Notes under the pieces: model-generated
Database searches by the model: none
What the model was told of the DNA's origin: nothing
Seen by the model: only the letters and a program-made list of their open reading frames with translations
Shown: positions 23,413-35,252 of the stretch, one piece after another
Layout of the letters: the number at the start of each line of letters is the position of its first letter
Position numbering within the stretch: position 1 is the stretch's first letter
From: Pyrus communis
Lineage: Eukaryota > Streptophyta > Magnoliopsida > Rosales > Rosaceae
Length of the DNA: 64,000 nucleotides
Assembly: GCF_963583255.1 (NCBI RefSeq)
Contig: NC_084810.1
Coordinates: 10,127,853-10,191,852, forward strand
Reading direction: 5' to 3'
Made by a program: the position numbers and the translations under genes

Positions 23413-25331
23413 TCACAATTTGACCTCCACATCAACTCCAGCAGGAAGGTCAAGTTGCATCAAGGAATCTATTGTTTGTGCAGTTGGGTAAAGAATATCA
23501 ATGAGGCGTTGGTGGGTACGAATCTCAAAATGAAACCTGGCGTCCTTGTGGACATGGGGTGACTTGAGAACACAGTAGATTCGCTTTTTGGTCGGTAAGG
23601 GTACAGGGCCCATTGTTTTTGCATTCGTGTTCCTTGCAGCATCCATGATCTGCTTGCAGGAATCTTCTATCAAAGGCACAAAGTAAGACCTCAATTTAAT
23701 TCTGATTTTCTGCTTGGGTGAGGCCTGAAAACAGAAGCACCTTTAGATAATCAGAATAAATGCGAAGCTGTTAAAAAAGCGAAGGAACAATTTAATTTAT
23801 GAAAAGTGTGTTTAAATTAGACCTTTCTTCTATATTTTTAACAATTAAAATATGATTAGAAAAATCAGAACAGCACTGTCAGAAGTCTTCTAGCTGGTCC
23901 TCACCACTTAGTTACTCTCTACCACTCCAAACTGTCATACATGAGTAAAAATTCATCCTAGCCAAATAGCCCCAAGCCATGATCGAATCGACATGCTCAT
24001 CCTATCTGTAGGGAATCGAATATGGGAATCTGTCTGCAACTAGCCAAAATTCTTAGCATGTTGGAGGCTGTTGAAGGTTAAGAATAAGTAAATGTCCCTC
24101 CAAAATCTAACTGTTTTTTTTACTTTTAAGTTAAACAGAAGCATCTGCATACCCATTATACTATGCAATTACTCATTACTTAAAGAGGTCCATCCCCGGG
24201 TCAGGATTAACTCAGAGTTATAAGAAATACAACAAAGCTCTACTACATATAATGGCACAGTTGACAAGAAGATTTTGGAGAAGATCATTGCATATACAGA
24301 CCTGAAGCGTAACCAATACTCAAAAGCTCAACCCGGAACTAATGCACAAACTAGGCGATACTAGACAACAAGAAAAGCATAGACCACTCTAACAAAAGAT
24401 CAAGGTAAAATCACATGATTGGGTGTTTGACATATATTACCAGCAGTTTGATTTTTCTTTACTAAGCATTTCACAACACAGTATTTCGAGAACATTAGCT
24501 CTCCAAATATTCTTTTATGGAAGCACACTTGGGCTGATACCCCTCGATTACATACTAAAGGATTTAGCACCAAGCTTCTTACTTGATATCGATACGCATA
24601 TTCGAAAAGACTATCCAATAGGAGAAGATTCAAACATGAATTTAAATATTACACCGAAACTCAACTAAGGAAAGGAATATGTTCCCACCTCAGTTAACTT
24701 GGAAATCCTTAATACGCCGTACTTAAATTAAATTGCCAAAAACTAATCTAAATAAAATAGAAAGATAGAGCAATCAATTTCCCCAGTTCAAATTATAAGA
24801 ATATTGAAATTCCACCTTATCTCCATCTCCACCAATACTGAGTGATGAAGTGCTTGGGGTCTCAGAACTTCCAACCTAAAACACACATAGATAATCAACA
24901 ATTAAGAAATGGTAAATAAATTCACACAAAGATCAAAATAACTCACTACTCCAAGAAAACCCAACATTTTAAAACAACAAACAAAATAAATTAGGGAAAA
25001 TTATTCTCCTTTCCCCACATATTGTCAGCAACCAAACAAAGCATTATCAAATTGCAAATTAAAAGAACACGAAAATAAGAAGAAATGGGAAAGAAAATTA
25101 AACCTCAAGGGTTTCTGGAGGTGGGACGAGGGTTTCTGGGGACTCGAGGACTTCGGGAGCAGCATAAACCCTAGTGGATGACTGTGAGGGTCTTAAAGCT
25201 CTGAGCTTTAAGGCACTGTTGGCCGAGGGCAAAGAGAAAGAAGAGAACTGTGGCTTGGAAGTCGGAGATGCAGAAGATTTGGAGGGCGGAAGAGAAGGGA
25301 TTAGGATTGTAGACATTGAAGAAACTGCCAT
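23413..25331 (-). CDS. RPS10: Plastid 30S ribosomal protein S10
   Basis: Three exons on the minus strand: 25331-25104, 24875-24816 and 23724-23413. They total 600 bp, encode 199 aa and have GT-AG borders and no phase conflict. The N-terminus (MAVSSMSTILIPSLPPSKSS, rich in Ser, Pro and Ala) is a plastid transit peptide. A short acidic and Ser-rich linker follows, encoded by exon 2 (VGSSETPSTSSLSIGGDGDK). The S10 fold (uS10) is in exon 3: KQKIRIKLRSYFV, TMGPVPLPTKKRIYCVLKSP, HVHKDARFHFEIRTHQRLID and LPAGVDVEVKL. It sits in the head of the small plastid ribosomal subunit. Bacterial S10 is about 100 aa; the extra length here is the transit peptide and linker. Confidence 0.95.
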
Positions 25332-25423
25332 TGAAATGGAACTTGGTTACTCTCTCTTTCTCCCACCGGGGAAAGAAGGGCTCTGTTTTGCTCACTCCCA
25401 GTCTGCCTGTAGATTGTACAATT

Positions 25424-25454
<31 letters not shown>

Positions 25455-25571
25455 GGTAATGTAGTTTGGGCTGGCTATAGATTGGGAGTCCAAGCCCACT
25501 TGTATTGTATGTGGGATTGGGCCGCATACTCAAATACATCATTGGTGTTTTGTGAAATAAACTACATACAT

Positions 25572-25708
25572 AACTAAGAAATTGGAGAAACAATGGATTT
25601 TCTACTTTTATTGTAAGCTAAAGCACCACCTTTTTTTTTTTTTTTTAACTAAGAAATTGGAGAAACAATGGATTTTCTACTTTTATTGTAAGCTAAAGCA
25701 CCACCTTA
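25572..25708. repeat. Direct duplication of about 60 bp around a T-run
   Basis: A unit starting AACTAAGAAATTGGAGAAAC and ending AAGCACCACCTT occurs at 25572-25631 and again at 25647-25706. The copies are apparently identical and separated by a T-run of about 16. The offset is 75 bp. Confidence 0.9.
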
Positions 25709-25925
25709 GGTGGCTAGAAAATGGTTGTCCGCAAACCCGCTGATTGAAGGTGGGAGGAGTGTCGGTCACCATTAGTTCGGTAAGGAGTTAAAAAAACGAG
25801 GAGGTAGCGTATAAAGGGTATGGGTGTGCACCACGACAGAAAGTGAGAGAGAGGGAGAGAGTTGGGAGGTGGCTATGACACCCTAAAATGATTTGGCTCC
25901 AAAACCTACCCATTCATTTCTTTTT

Positions 25926-25959
<34 letters not shown>

Positions 25960-25962
<3 letters not shown>

Positions 25963-26124
25963 TTTGCAAAACAATATTATCTACACTAAGAGGGTAGGGA
26001 AGTGAGCTAAGTCTCACAATGGACTAGCAATAATATGATTCAAATTTGTCTTTAGCGAGAATCAAATCTAAGACCTCTCACTTACAAGTGAAGACGAATA
26101 TCACTAGACCACAGTACTAAGTGG
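25960..26124 (-). mobile_element. tRNA-derived SINE, copy 2
   Basis: This is the same body as 5430-5615, read from CCCACTTAGTACTGTGGTCT at 26124 on the minus strand. It includes the B-box-related TTTGATTCTCGC block and the GCTAGTCCATTGTGAGACTT segment. The tail region abuts a (TA)n run on the left. Confidence 0.68.
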
Positions 26125-26244
26125 GTATTTTGGTAATGTTAGCAATGCGAAATAAGAATCTCTGTCCAGAGATTAAAAAAATGGTTGTACAAAGAACCAC
26201 TGTGATTAATTTGAAGAACGTTAAGGTTCCACCATAAAATTAAT

Positions 26245-26835
26245 TGTTGATATGAGGAATAACCCAACTACTTATAAGTGCATGCATAGCTCTTTCTTTT
26301 TTCTATGTGGAATTCATATCTCTACATGCCCCTCACGTGTGGCGAATTTCAAGCCTATCGTGAGAACAATGCATTTCCGATGACGTGGAGCAAGTGTGAC
26401 CGTTGAGCTTCATATATAGGATAACTTTGCTTTTATATCATTAAAAAGTTTGAAGTTCGAGCAAGATGATCGAGCAAGACATCCATAACGGTCCAACTAT
26501 CTTATATAAATTCTACTCAAAACATGGGGGCTAAAGAAAATATTGAAAATTCAATATTCCACAACCAAAAAGCCAGATGTGTATATAACTCAAAGTAACT
26601 TTCCTGTAACAACTGTATAAATAAAGATGTCACAATATTACAAGCACGGTTGAGATAGCAGAGCTCAATTCTCTCATGTATGCTCTCTTGCTCTCTTTGT
26701 AACTCACTCATATTCCATCAAGTATCCAAGGAGTCCCTGATCAGTACTTGTGACCCTTGTTAGTTGGTCTGCTGTGTAGTTCTATGTTCAAGGCTTATTA
26801 TTTGGTTGTTATATTAATCATCTAACTATAGAACA
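26245..26835 (+). repeat. Copia-type LTR remnant
   Basis: It starts TGTTGATATGAGG and ends CTATAGAACA. The next bases ATTTGGTATCAAAGTC (about 26840-26855) resemble the Met-tRNA primer-binding site TGGTATCAGAGC. A TATA-like ACTGTATAAATAAAG lies near 26614-26628. The interior and second LTR were not found before the gypsy element begins at 27101, so this is a truncated element. Confidence 0.5.
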
Positions 26836-27100
26836 ATGAAATTTGGTATCAAAGTCAACTTTATTATTATAATCTCAAAATATATCGAGGACGAAAGCCA
26901 TTAACATTTATGATATATTGCACTCCAATGACCGACCCTAGAGGGGTATTTTTTTTATGATAGTCATATAAAGTCATCTTTAATTAGTGTTTTGGTGTTG
27001 AGAAAGATGAAATTCTCTCATCTTCTCTAAGTTAAAATTGGCCACCATAGTGAGAGAATGCTAGCACCTACCTCCCTCTAGTGTTATCTCATAATCATTC

Positions 27101-28288
27101 TGTTCGGGCAGGAATTTCACTGGGAAAGGTCCTTGGCTCGAGCATATAGCTCCCTGTGGAGTTGACACTTTGGTTGACTGACGGGCTCTCGCACGCTTGT
27201 CAGGCTGCAAGAAGAGGACAGAGTTAGTTCTGAAAAGTGCCTTTTGTCGGGCCTTAGATGTAGGCCGCGAGGCTCACAATCCAAACTAAGTGCTGATGTG
27301 TGCCACTGCCATCTCTATATGGCAGATGTAGAATGAGTGTATTTAAGCCGATTACTTGCGCCCCAAGTTATTCTGATTTCTCATCATCAAAGGATTGTCA
27401 TGGATGGGTTAAGTCCACATTAAGTTCTTTTCTATGCCTTGAGATCAAGGACTTTTGTTTATTTTGTATGCTTTTAAAGGGGAGGGGTTCATATCTGATC
27501 AAGGCATCGGTTTCATTTACTTTTACGATAGTAAAAGTACTAATTGAACCGGATCTGAGAGTTAATAGAACTTTGGATCATCAGAAGATCGAAAATGACT
27601 TGCATATATACTGAGGGATACATTATAACACCAGATCTATTAATGGAAAGGCAAAAACAAAGAGAGTTGGGCAAGATTTCACCTTGTCGAGCAAGGTTAA
27701 AGAGTCTTGCAATCTCTTTTCTTTGCAATTACAAAGGGTTGAGTAATAGAGAGGGATGAGGGGTAAACGAGTTTACACAAGAGAATCAATACTACAATAA
27801 TTGGGGAAGGTAGCAGAGCTTTTACATAGACAAAAGATGTCTTTCTATAGGAAATCTAAGGTTGAAAAGGTGCAAAATCTAGACAAAGTGCAGCTTTCTG
27901 AGTATTTGCTTGACTAAGAGATAAGTTGTATGTTTGTTTGTTTGATTGGTTGAGTGTCCTTGTCTCTAGGCCTTCTTTCTCCTTTTATAGACAAATTAAC
28001 CCAACTGTGCTGTTTCTGTTCTTGCCCGAAAGTAACTGAAGGGTAATGAATCATCAGCATTTTTACATGTTCTGCCATCCAAAAGTACTTTTGGGACGGA
28101 AGTAGGTGGATTTCCATCAGTTGTCACTTCTCTTATAAGCACCTAGTCTTTGCATTTAATCGGGGTCGTCATTTTGTCTTAAGATGGATGACCTGGGCTT
28201 GACTCTAGGCTTCGGGCAGACCTTTTTTATTGAGCTTATTTGGGCTTCCTTCCCTTTGAAGCCCAAAGTTTAAATATTAACCCAAACA
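27101..28288 (-). repeat. 3' LTR of the gypsy element (1188 bp)
   Basis: In plus orientation it starts TGTTCGGGCAGGAATTTC and ends TTAACCCAAACA. It aligns along its length with 37466-38656, with scattered substitutions. The paired frames at 27300-27614 and 37668-37982 are an accident of this repetition and are not genes. Confidence 0.92.
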
Positions 28289-28575
28289 ATGCCCCATTCA
28301 ATCGTTGTTAAGCCTGAAACCCGAGGCGCTAATGATGATTGAACGACCTTGTCACGCCTTCTCTTAATACGCGCACCATTTAATGCAGTTAGTGTTTATC
28401 AGAGTCTTTTACACTAACCCACGATATTTGTCCTTAATCATCAGCTCTTTATATAATTTTCTTAATCCTTTATCAGTCTTTTAATGTAGTTAGTGTTTAT
28501 CAGAGTCCTCAAAACCTTTCTTGTTTGTTTCTAGCTTTCTTTTCAAATCTTCTTATTTCCCTCCAAGTTTAATTA

Positions 28576-29352
28576 ATGGCCCCAAAAGCTGTTCAAAACC
28601 GATCTTCTTATGAATCTGGCGAGGGTATTGCCACTCTGCGCCGTTTACTCAATGCCCTTCATCGCCTTCGGCCCGGCCTGCATTCTGAATTTTTCTTTGA
28701 AGAAGGTGAGGTGCACTTATTGGGACCTGCATGGACTTCTCAGGTTCCAAGTGTAGTAGAAACTAACATGCCCAGGGATAATTGGTTCACCCCTAACCCA
28801 TTCACGGCAAAGTTAAGCATTTCTTCATCTAAGTGGTCACAATATCGTCGTGGTTTTCCTCTGATGAACGACCCGGCTTGGGTTCAGTGGATAAACAAAC
28901 TTGAGCCAATTTTTAAAAGGAAGTGGATGAACAATGGCATTTATGAGTTGATAATGTTTTCGAAGACTACCATTATCGCTAAACCTGAATTACTCACCAC
29001 CGTTCTTCTTTTCTGGAATTCGGGCACCAACACCTTCGATTTCAAGATGGGCCATATGTCTCCGACAATTCTAGATATGGCACAAGTCTTCGGGCTACGA
29101 CCTTTGGGTAGAATCGTGGATGTGACTCATGATTGGCCCTCCATTCTCGTCCGATTGCTGAGAGTTCAGGTACATGATTAGGCCATCCCCCTTTTCAGTT
29201 AGAATATAACTCTACAACCTTCAAAAGTTATAGGACATCTTTCAAAGGTTTTATCCATTTTGTGAAGAACAACTTTGGTGCAGGTTCTTCTAATGCCAAC
29301 TTAGATCAAGAGCACATGTACTTCCTTCTATATTGGCTTAACAAGCATGCAT
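28576..29352 (+). pseudogene. Plant mobile domain gene, first part
   Basis: Starting at 28576 (MAPKAVQNRS) the frame runs to 29181. It reads as a plant mobile domain (the 'aminotransferase-like' PMD family): GMATLRRLL-like N-terminus, FTPNPFTAKLSISSSKWSQY, WVQWINKLEPIFKRKWMNNG, ILDMAQVFGLRPLGR. After a frameshift near 29175 it continues GHPPFQLEYNSTTFKSYRTS and EHMYFLLYWLNKHA to 29352, where a solo LTR interrupts it. In the known family some members are host proteins involved in silencing and others travel in transposons. This copy is broken and lies antisense in a gypsy element. Confidence 0.75.
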
Positions 29353-31768
29353 TGATGCTAGATTTATACGCACACAAATTATACCCTATTTGTGACAATT
29401 GTAGTAATGATGTAAGTAGGGATCGTTCTAACCGGGGATTAACTAGGGGTGCTAATCTATTTTGAATTGACTTGAAAACACAAAAACTAAATGTAAAGAC
29501 TCTTAACAAGACTACTATGACTCAGAATAGCTTTGAAATACTCAAACTGCCTAAAACAATCAAATTGACTCCAACAGAAACTAGAACTTGATTTAGACGA
29601 ATTTGAAAGTGTTTATGACTCCAAATGCTTAAAGACACAAAAATAAAACAAATACAAATGATTAAGACTCAACGAAATATGGGGGAAATGTGTTTGGACG
29701 ATATTAAATTAAATGGACATAATATAATTAAGGGCAAAATGTAAATATGAATGTGATGAAAATATGGATGATGGAATAGCCAAGGGGTTCTTCTACACAC
29801 ATGTTACACTTGCATACAAGATTGATTTTCAGTTGGTCTTTCGATAAGTTATGAAACTCAACACCCCGGGTTAATTAGGTCCACTTAAATTAACCGTCAA
29901 GTTCTCCTTAAGTTAATGAATTGGATGGGTTAGCGCAACGCAATTCACCACATTCTCCAAAAGTCCTTTACGTGAAAAGCACAATAAAGATACAATCAAA
30001 GATCATTAAGCATTATGAAAACTATAAGTGTTGACGAGGCATTCGTTACTATGATGAGCATGAAACTAGTGCCAAGAATTCATTTAACGCGATTGTTTAT
30101 AAGCAACCTCCACTACTTGTGAATATAAGTTCATAACGATTAGGTGAAATTCACTTATATTCTAGCGTCATATTTATGCATGAAAATTAAGCGCGCATTC
30201 TTAATAAACATTCATAAATAAGTTATCAATCAAACGGTTAAACAAATTGAATCCACAACTTATGAAATTCCAACGAAAGTTAATCAATTCATATTGCAAA
30301 TATAAACATAGTTTCGAATCACCCCCTAGCTAAAGGGGGTTTAGTTCCTCATAACTTTGAAATCAAAGAAACACCTAAACATTCCAACAACTCAACCTTG
30401 AATTGTATGAACGTTTAGGCCCTTTTATCTTCCATTCCTCATACGTACAAAACAAAGAGAATTAAATTATAACTTTGAAATCAAAGAAACACCTAAACAT
30501 TCCAACAACTCAAACTTGAATTGTATGAACATTTAGGCACTCTTCTCTTCCTCTTCGTTGTGGCACAAGGTCTAAGGAGATGTTTAGGGCTTTAGGTGTA
30601 TGTGGAATGGAGTGGGGAGTGGTTGGAGATGGAAGAATGGATTGATGGGGAAGGCACGGCACAAAAGGGAGTTTGTGTGTGTGAATGGATGATTTTCTGA
30701 AATGGAAGAGTAGTGGTGTTTGGATTATAAGGGAGAAACTCACGGCAATGGATGAATGGAATCTGTTTTTGTGTTGGTTTGAGGTGTGTTGTGTATGAAA
30801 ATGAGATGTGTTTTTGTGTATGAATGCATGGGTTTTTATAGGGGGAATGGGAGAATATGTGGATGATTGTTTAAGAGTGAATGTGGCTGTTATGATTGAG
30901 AGTGCATGTGGATGAAATAATGATGGAAAAACAGCTAGGTTGTTGGTGGAAAGGCAAGGGAATACACGGCAAGGTGTGTGGACTTGTATGTGAATGCTGT
31001 TTTGGTGCTGAAAATGCATGTGAGTGCATGTTTTGGTGCTGGAAATGCAACAGGGAGCTGGAAAGGCAATGGGAGTGCACGGCATTGAGTTTTGTTGGTG
31101 TGTGAATGCATGTGTTGAATGATTAAAGTGCATGTGGGTGAATATGTGGCTGAAATGATGAAGTAGGAAGGTGGAAATGCATGTGAAATGCTGGAAAGGG
31201 ATTGGGAATGCACGGCATTGAGTTGTTGTTGGTGTGTGAATGCATGTGTTGAATTGGTGGTGCAATGATGAAAGAGTAAGTGCATGTGTGTGTGAATGGT
31301 GGTAGCTAGGGTGAATTATGATGAATGCATGTGGAATAAAGATGGAGAAGGTGGTGTAATGATGAAGTGGAATGGCTGAAAATGCAAGGGGGAGTGCAAG
31401 GCACGGCAATGGGTGTTTCTTGATGGTTTTGGGGTTGTGATGCATGTGAATGCATGTGGCTAAGGGTTGTTGATTGGGCTAGAGGTTTTGCATGGCTCAA
31501 AGGATTGTTTGATTGGGCTAGGCCCTTTGTTTTATGTCCAAAGTGCATACAAGGCTTTCAAATTCGTCCAACACTTTGGCTCCAAGCATATGCTATCCAT
31601 TCCAAGCCCAATTTTGCTCCAAAATGCTCCAAAATGCATCTTTTTGCTTCCTTAGCCATATGAACCTAAAAACACACGAAAATGGCTTAAACTACTAAAA
31701 CAACTATGAATTAACAACATAGATGCACGAAAATAAGCTAAGTAAGTCGCCTAAATATGCTCCTATCA
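29353..31768 (-). mobile_element. Nested solo LTR, 2.4 kb, target duplication TGCAT
   Basis: Read on the minus strand it starts TGATAGGAGCATATTTAGGC at 31768 and ends AAATCTAGCATCA at 29353 (TG...CA). TGCAT flanks it at 29348-29352 and 31769-31773. No internal domain or second LTR is present. It contains a long low-complexity His/Ser/Thr frame (30510-31445) caused by repeated ATGCATGTG-like words, which I do not call a gene. The orientation is inferred from the TGATAGGAGCATATTT start seen in other gypsy LTRs. Confidence 0.85.
30352..30537. repeat. 68-bp direct duplication inside the solo LTR
   Basis: A unit beginning TAACTTTGAAATCAAAGAAA and ending in TTTAGGC occurs at 30352-30419 and 30470-30537. 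The copies differ at about two positions and are 118 bp apart. Confidence 0.9.
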
Positions 31769-32649
31769 TGCATTCCCCAACAAATCTAAGGGAGTGAAGG
31801 TCAAATGGATCCCCTTAGTAGAAGTTTTTCATAATTTTGATGATGTCGCTATGGGCTCTTTCTTTCTTTCTCATTTCTACCATCTCTTTTTCGAGATGAC
31901 TTGGGGTGAACCGTTTGAGACCAACCTTAACGGTCCAATCTGGATGATCCAACTATAGCTACAATGGTACTTTCCAAAGTTTCGGGCAGCTAACCTGGAG
32001 TTCCCCGAAGGTGTGGCCCCTGCCCGAATCCTGGCCGAAGCTACTCCCACATATCATTATGTGTTTACCTACTTCTATTTCTTCAGAGTTTGCTAGACTC
32101 AGGCAGATTTGGAGTGGGGCACGTCTACTCTCAGAAGATATCCCTAATTTCCTGATCAAGCCTTCCAAAATGCCTTTGGAGAAGATGCTAATCCCATTTA
32201 TAGAGAAGAATTTATCAGTTGTATTCAACCACGAGACTTGGCCTGAGGAGTTCGCAGTGATCGTTATGATCGCGGGCTGGAGGTTTATCATCCCAACTTC
32301 TGCAATAGGCAATTAGGCTTTAGGCAGGCCATTCCAGTCCTATTTTTTTATTCTGTCCATTGTGGTACTTCTTATCGCCTATACTCCCCTCATAAAGACA
32401 TCTTCCGAGCTGCCCGTCGTAGCCTTGAAGTTATAAGCAAAGTTGCTCGCAAGCCTTTGGCCCTTAATTTTGAATGCACCTCGACTTTATCCACTTAGTG
32501 GGAGGCTAAATGGATCAAGAAGTACAGAAGGGACTTACGGGAGGCTCACGATCGTCTCTTTAACCAACTATCTCTTAGATCATATCCTGGCTCAGGTGAA
32601 CTCAAGAATTAGAAGGAAACGGTCTATCAAAAGAACCAACTTCTTCTGA
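31769..32649 (+). pseudogene. Plant mobile domain gene, second part
   Basis: After the solo LTR the interrupted frame resumes as FPNKSKGVKVKWIPLVEVFH and HFYHLFFEMTWGEPFETNLN, so NKHA joins FPNKSKG across the insertion if one TGCAT is removed. It ends at the stop after GPIWMIQL. Further fragments follow with stops and frameshifts: FRAANLEFPEGVAPARILAE, YHPNFCNRQLGFRQAIPVLF and YRLYSPHKDIFRAARRSLEV. These are the C-terminal portion of the domain. The fragments are decayed and no protein is expected. Confidence 0.68.
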
Positions 32650-34926
32650 TAGGTACTTCCTGTTCTTTCGATCCATATTCTATGAAAATCTTATGAGTCT
32701 ATCTTTCTTTAACCCCTTATTCTTTCCTTTTCTCTAACATTCGCAACCCAATAGACTACAAAAATGGCAGACGTTAGGTCAAAGGAAGAATTCACCGACA
32801 CCCTAATCCTTCAAGTAGCTGCAGCTGAGGCCAAACGACGAGAGGTTGGAGAAGGTGGATATATCTCTGAGCTATTTAGAGACTTGGAGGTTGAAGGGGA
32901 GTCTGAAGTACATATTTGAGCACCCAAAAGGGCACGGACAATTATGGTAGAAACTTTGAACTCTAAGCCTGAAAAACAGCCTAAACCCAACCAGGCAACC
33001 CCAACCAGGAAGAGTACAAGAGCCCAAACTTCCAAGTCCATAAAAGCTGTTTTTGCTACAAATCCTTCTACTGTTGTTGTTCCCATAGCGGGTAGGCAGA
33101 AACGGAAAGCCTCCAGTAAGTGCCCTTTGCCCCAATCTTCCGTTTGTATTTTATGCCTGAGAGTTATCAACTTAATTTTCTTGCATCGTAGGACCAACGG
33201 CATCCAAAAAGCCTTGTTATCAACTTAATTTTCTTGCATCGTAGGACCAACGGCATCCAAAAAACCTCCTTTTCTCTCAAAGGATGAGCCTTTGGGCATG
33301 GAAATGCAGCGAATAGCCAAAAAACAACAAGATGTTATCCTTAAAGAGTTAGAAGTATAGCCTGCTTATTTCTTCGAATTTCTCCCTTTTCCCTTTTCTC
33401 CTTTTGTAACTCTATGCATGACCGTCTGTAATAGAAGATTCAGGCAGAAAAGATTTCACCACCCAAGGCTTCTTCTCCCTTACCCCAATAGAAGCAAACT
33501 CCTCATTTTCGAGCAAAATCTATTCCCTTTGAGGTAACTCCAATTTCCCATTTTGTTCATTCCACTAGGAAGGTGACGGATTATGTAGAGGACAACAGTG
33601 ACTCGGTAAGTGTTTTCTCCTAACACTTTCATACCAAGTATCCTTCTTCTTTGTACTCATCATTTTTTATCTTTTCCAGCCTTTTCGAGTACAGGAATTT
33701 CATCAAACACCAGTTTCTACTTTTGGGGAGCCCATAATCTCTGAGATTCTCGTGGTTTCAGGGGTGGCTAATCCGCAAGTCTCGCGGGCAGCTCCTACTA
33801 ATGTACCCGAAGTCTTTGAAGTGTCTGTGTCCCAATCTCAGGTTCTTCCTCAGGTATATTATTATTTAGACTTTCTGCTTTTCTTCTTCAAAACCTATTA
33901 TTGACTTTATTCTTGCTTCTGTTATTTATAGGTTTTTGTTGAAAGTTCAAGCACAGCTTTTCCTCCCTTAGTTAGCCATGACAATCTTCCCTAGCAATCA
34001 ATTGTAGTAACTCCTCCTCCTTCCAAGGCTCCGAACTTAACTCAAGTAGATTTACCTTGTCCTCATTTGTCTTGTGAATTCTTTTTTTTTAAAACATTTG
34101 TTTTGGTTGCAACAGGGTTCTGAAGAAGGCTCGGGCAACTCTCCACCACGCTTGGTTCGTAAGAGAGATTTTCCACGCTCTCCTTCGGTTTCTGGGGGTT
34201 CAGGCGCCTCCACCCCGAGGCCTGAAAAATGAGCCAAGACTACTGCAGTGACTACTTCCATTCCTACACCTATTCCTGCTCCTGCTTCTGCGATCATTCC
34301 TATTTCTCTAGCTGATGTTACCCCTTCTGTTATTGAAGGTGCAAGAAATGAACCTTCTATGTCACCTACATCATCATTGCCTGCCTTAGTAAAGAAATTT
34401 GGGCAAATCAAAACCAAACTGCAGTCACCTTCAACATCCTCAGAATTTCCTTCTTTTTAGCATGTTCGTCAAATCTTCAAGGATTGGATGAAAAAGGACT
34501 TTACAGCTTCCTTCAGTCTTAAAACCCTCTATGTCGCAGAGAAGACCCTTATTGAGTTGTACCAAGCTTAGTTATTATCCCAGGTTTAGTATAAATCTTT
34601 TCTGAATTTCTTTAAGAATTTGCAGGTACTAAGGGACCAGCATCAGAAGGCGGATCGGGCAGCAAACCAAGTGAAATGCTTTCAAGAAAAACATGTAAAG
34701 AGTACAACCGTGCTTCGACAATTGGTGGAGGAGGGGTTAGTGATGGAAGAAAGGATTGTAGTGGTTGACTTTGAAATCCAACGCTTGGAGGAGCAGTTGT
34801 CTTCTCTTAAAGCTGAGAAAGTGACCCTTACCAACCACATCTCCCAAAAAGTAGAAGAGATGAAAAAGATTTCCCAGGAGGTTGAGGATTCCAGCGTCCA
34901 ACTTGTGAACAGCAACATGTATTTAG

Positions 34927-35252
34927 GGTATCGTTTGGTATGCAGACGGGACGGGACGGAAAGGAATGGGACGGGACGGGACGGGACGGGACGGGACAGG
35001 ACGGAACGGAACGGAGTGGGAGCAAAGATGCCATCGGATGAAAACAAGGAGGAAGAAGAAGGAGACGGAAAGGTTATAATTTTGCGTTCCACGGATGTGG
35101 AACAAGTCGTTCCAGGGGGTGAGGTGGAACGAAAATTCACCCAAAACTCGTTCCGTGGAACAGCTCGTTCCACCCGTTTTAGGCGCACCAAACGTGGGAC
35201 GGAACGCCTTGTCCCACTCTGTTCCGTCCCGTCCCACATACCAAAGGGTACC
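34927..35252. mobile_element. Harbinger-like MITE, 326 bp, duplication TAG
   Basis: The inverted ends are GGTATCGTTTGGTATG and, on the other strand, GGTACCCTTTGGTATG (14 of 16 match), both running into GACGGGACGG-type repeats. TAG flanks it at 34924-34926 and 35253-35255. A 3-bp T-A-rich duplication favours PIF/Harbinger over hAT, though TTA or TAA is more usual. It carries a (GGGAC)n microsatellite near 34950-35005. Removing the element and one TAG rejoins the coiled-coil frame (SNMYLGEPWQ). Confidence 0.65.
34950..35010. repeat. (GGGAC)n microsatellite
   Basis: About nine imperfect GGGAC/GGAAC pentamers lie inside the MITE near its left end. They create Ser-Arg-Pro-Val-Pro repeat frames on the minus strand that are not genes. 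Confidence 0.9.

Larger units (their letters stand above)
25332..26244. other. RPS10 upstream region with repeats
   Basis: This holds a T-run (about 25429-25456), a 58-bp duplication (25572-25708), a (TA)n run (about 25931-25957) and a SINE copy. The RPS10 promoter must lie in the first few hundred bases, but I cannot pick out a convincing TATA box. Confidence 0.45.

Noticed and set aside
30510..31445. 311-codon His/Ser/Thr-rich open frame on the minus strand
   Set aside because: It lies wholly inside a solo LTR and results from repeated ATGCATGTG-like words.
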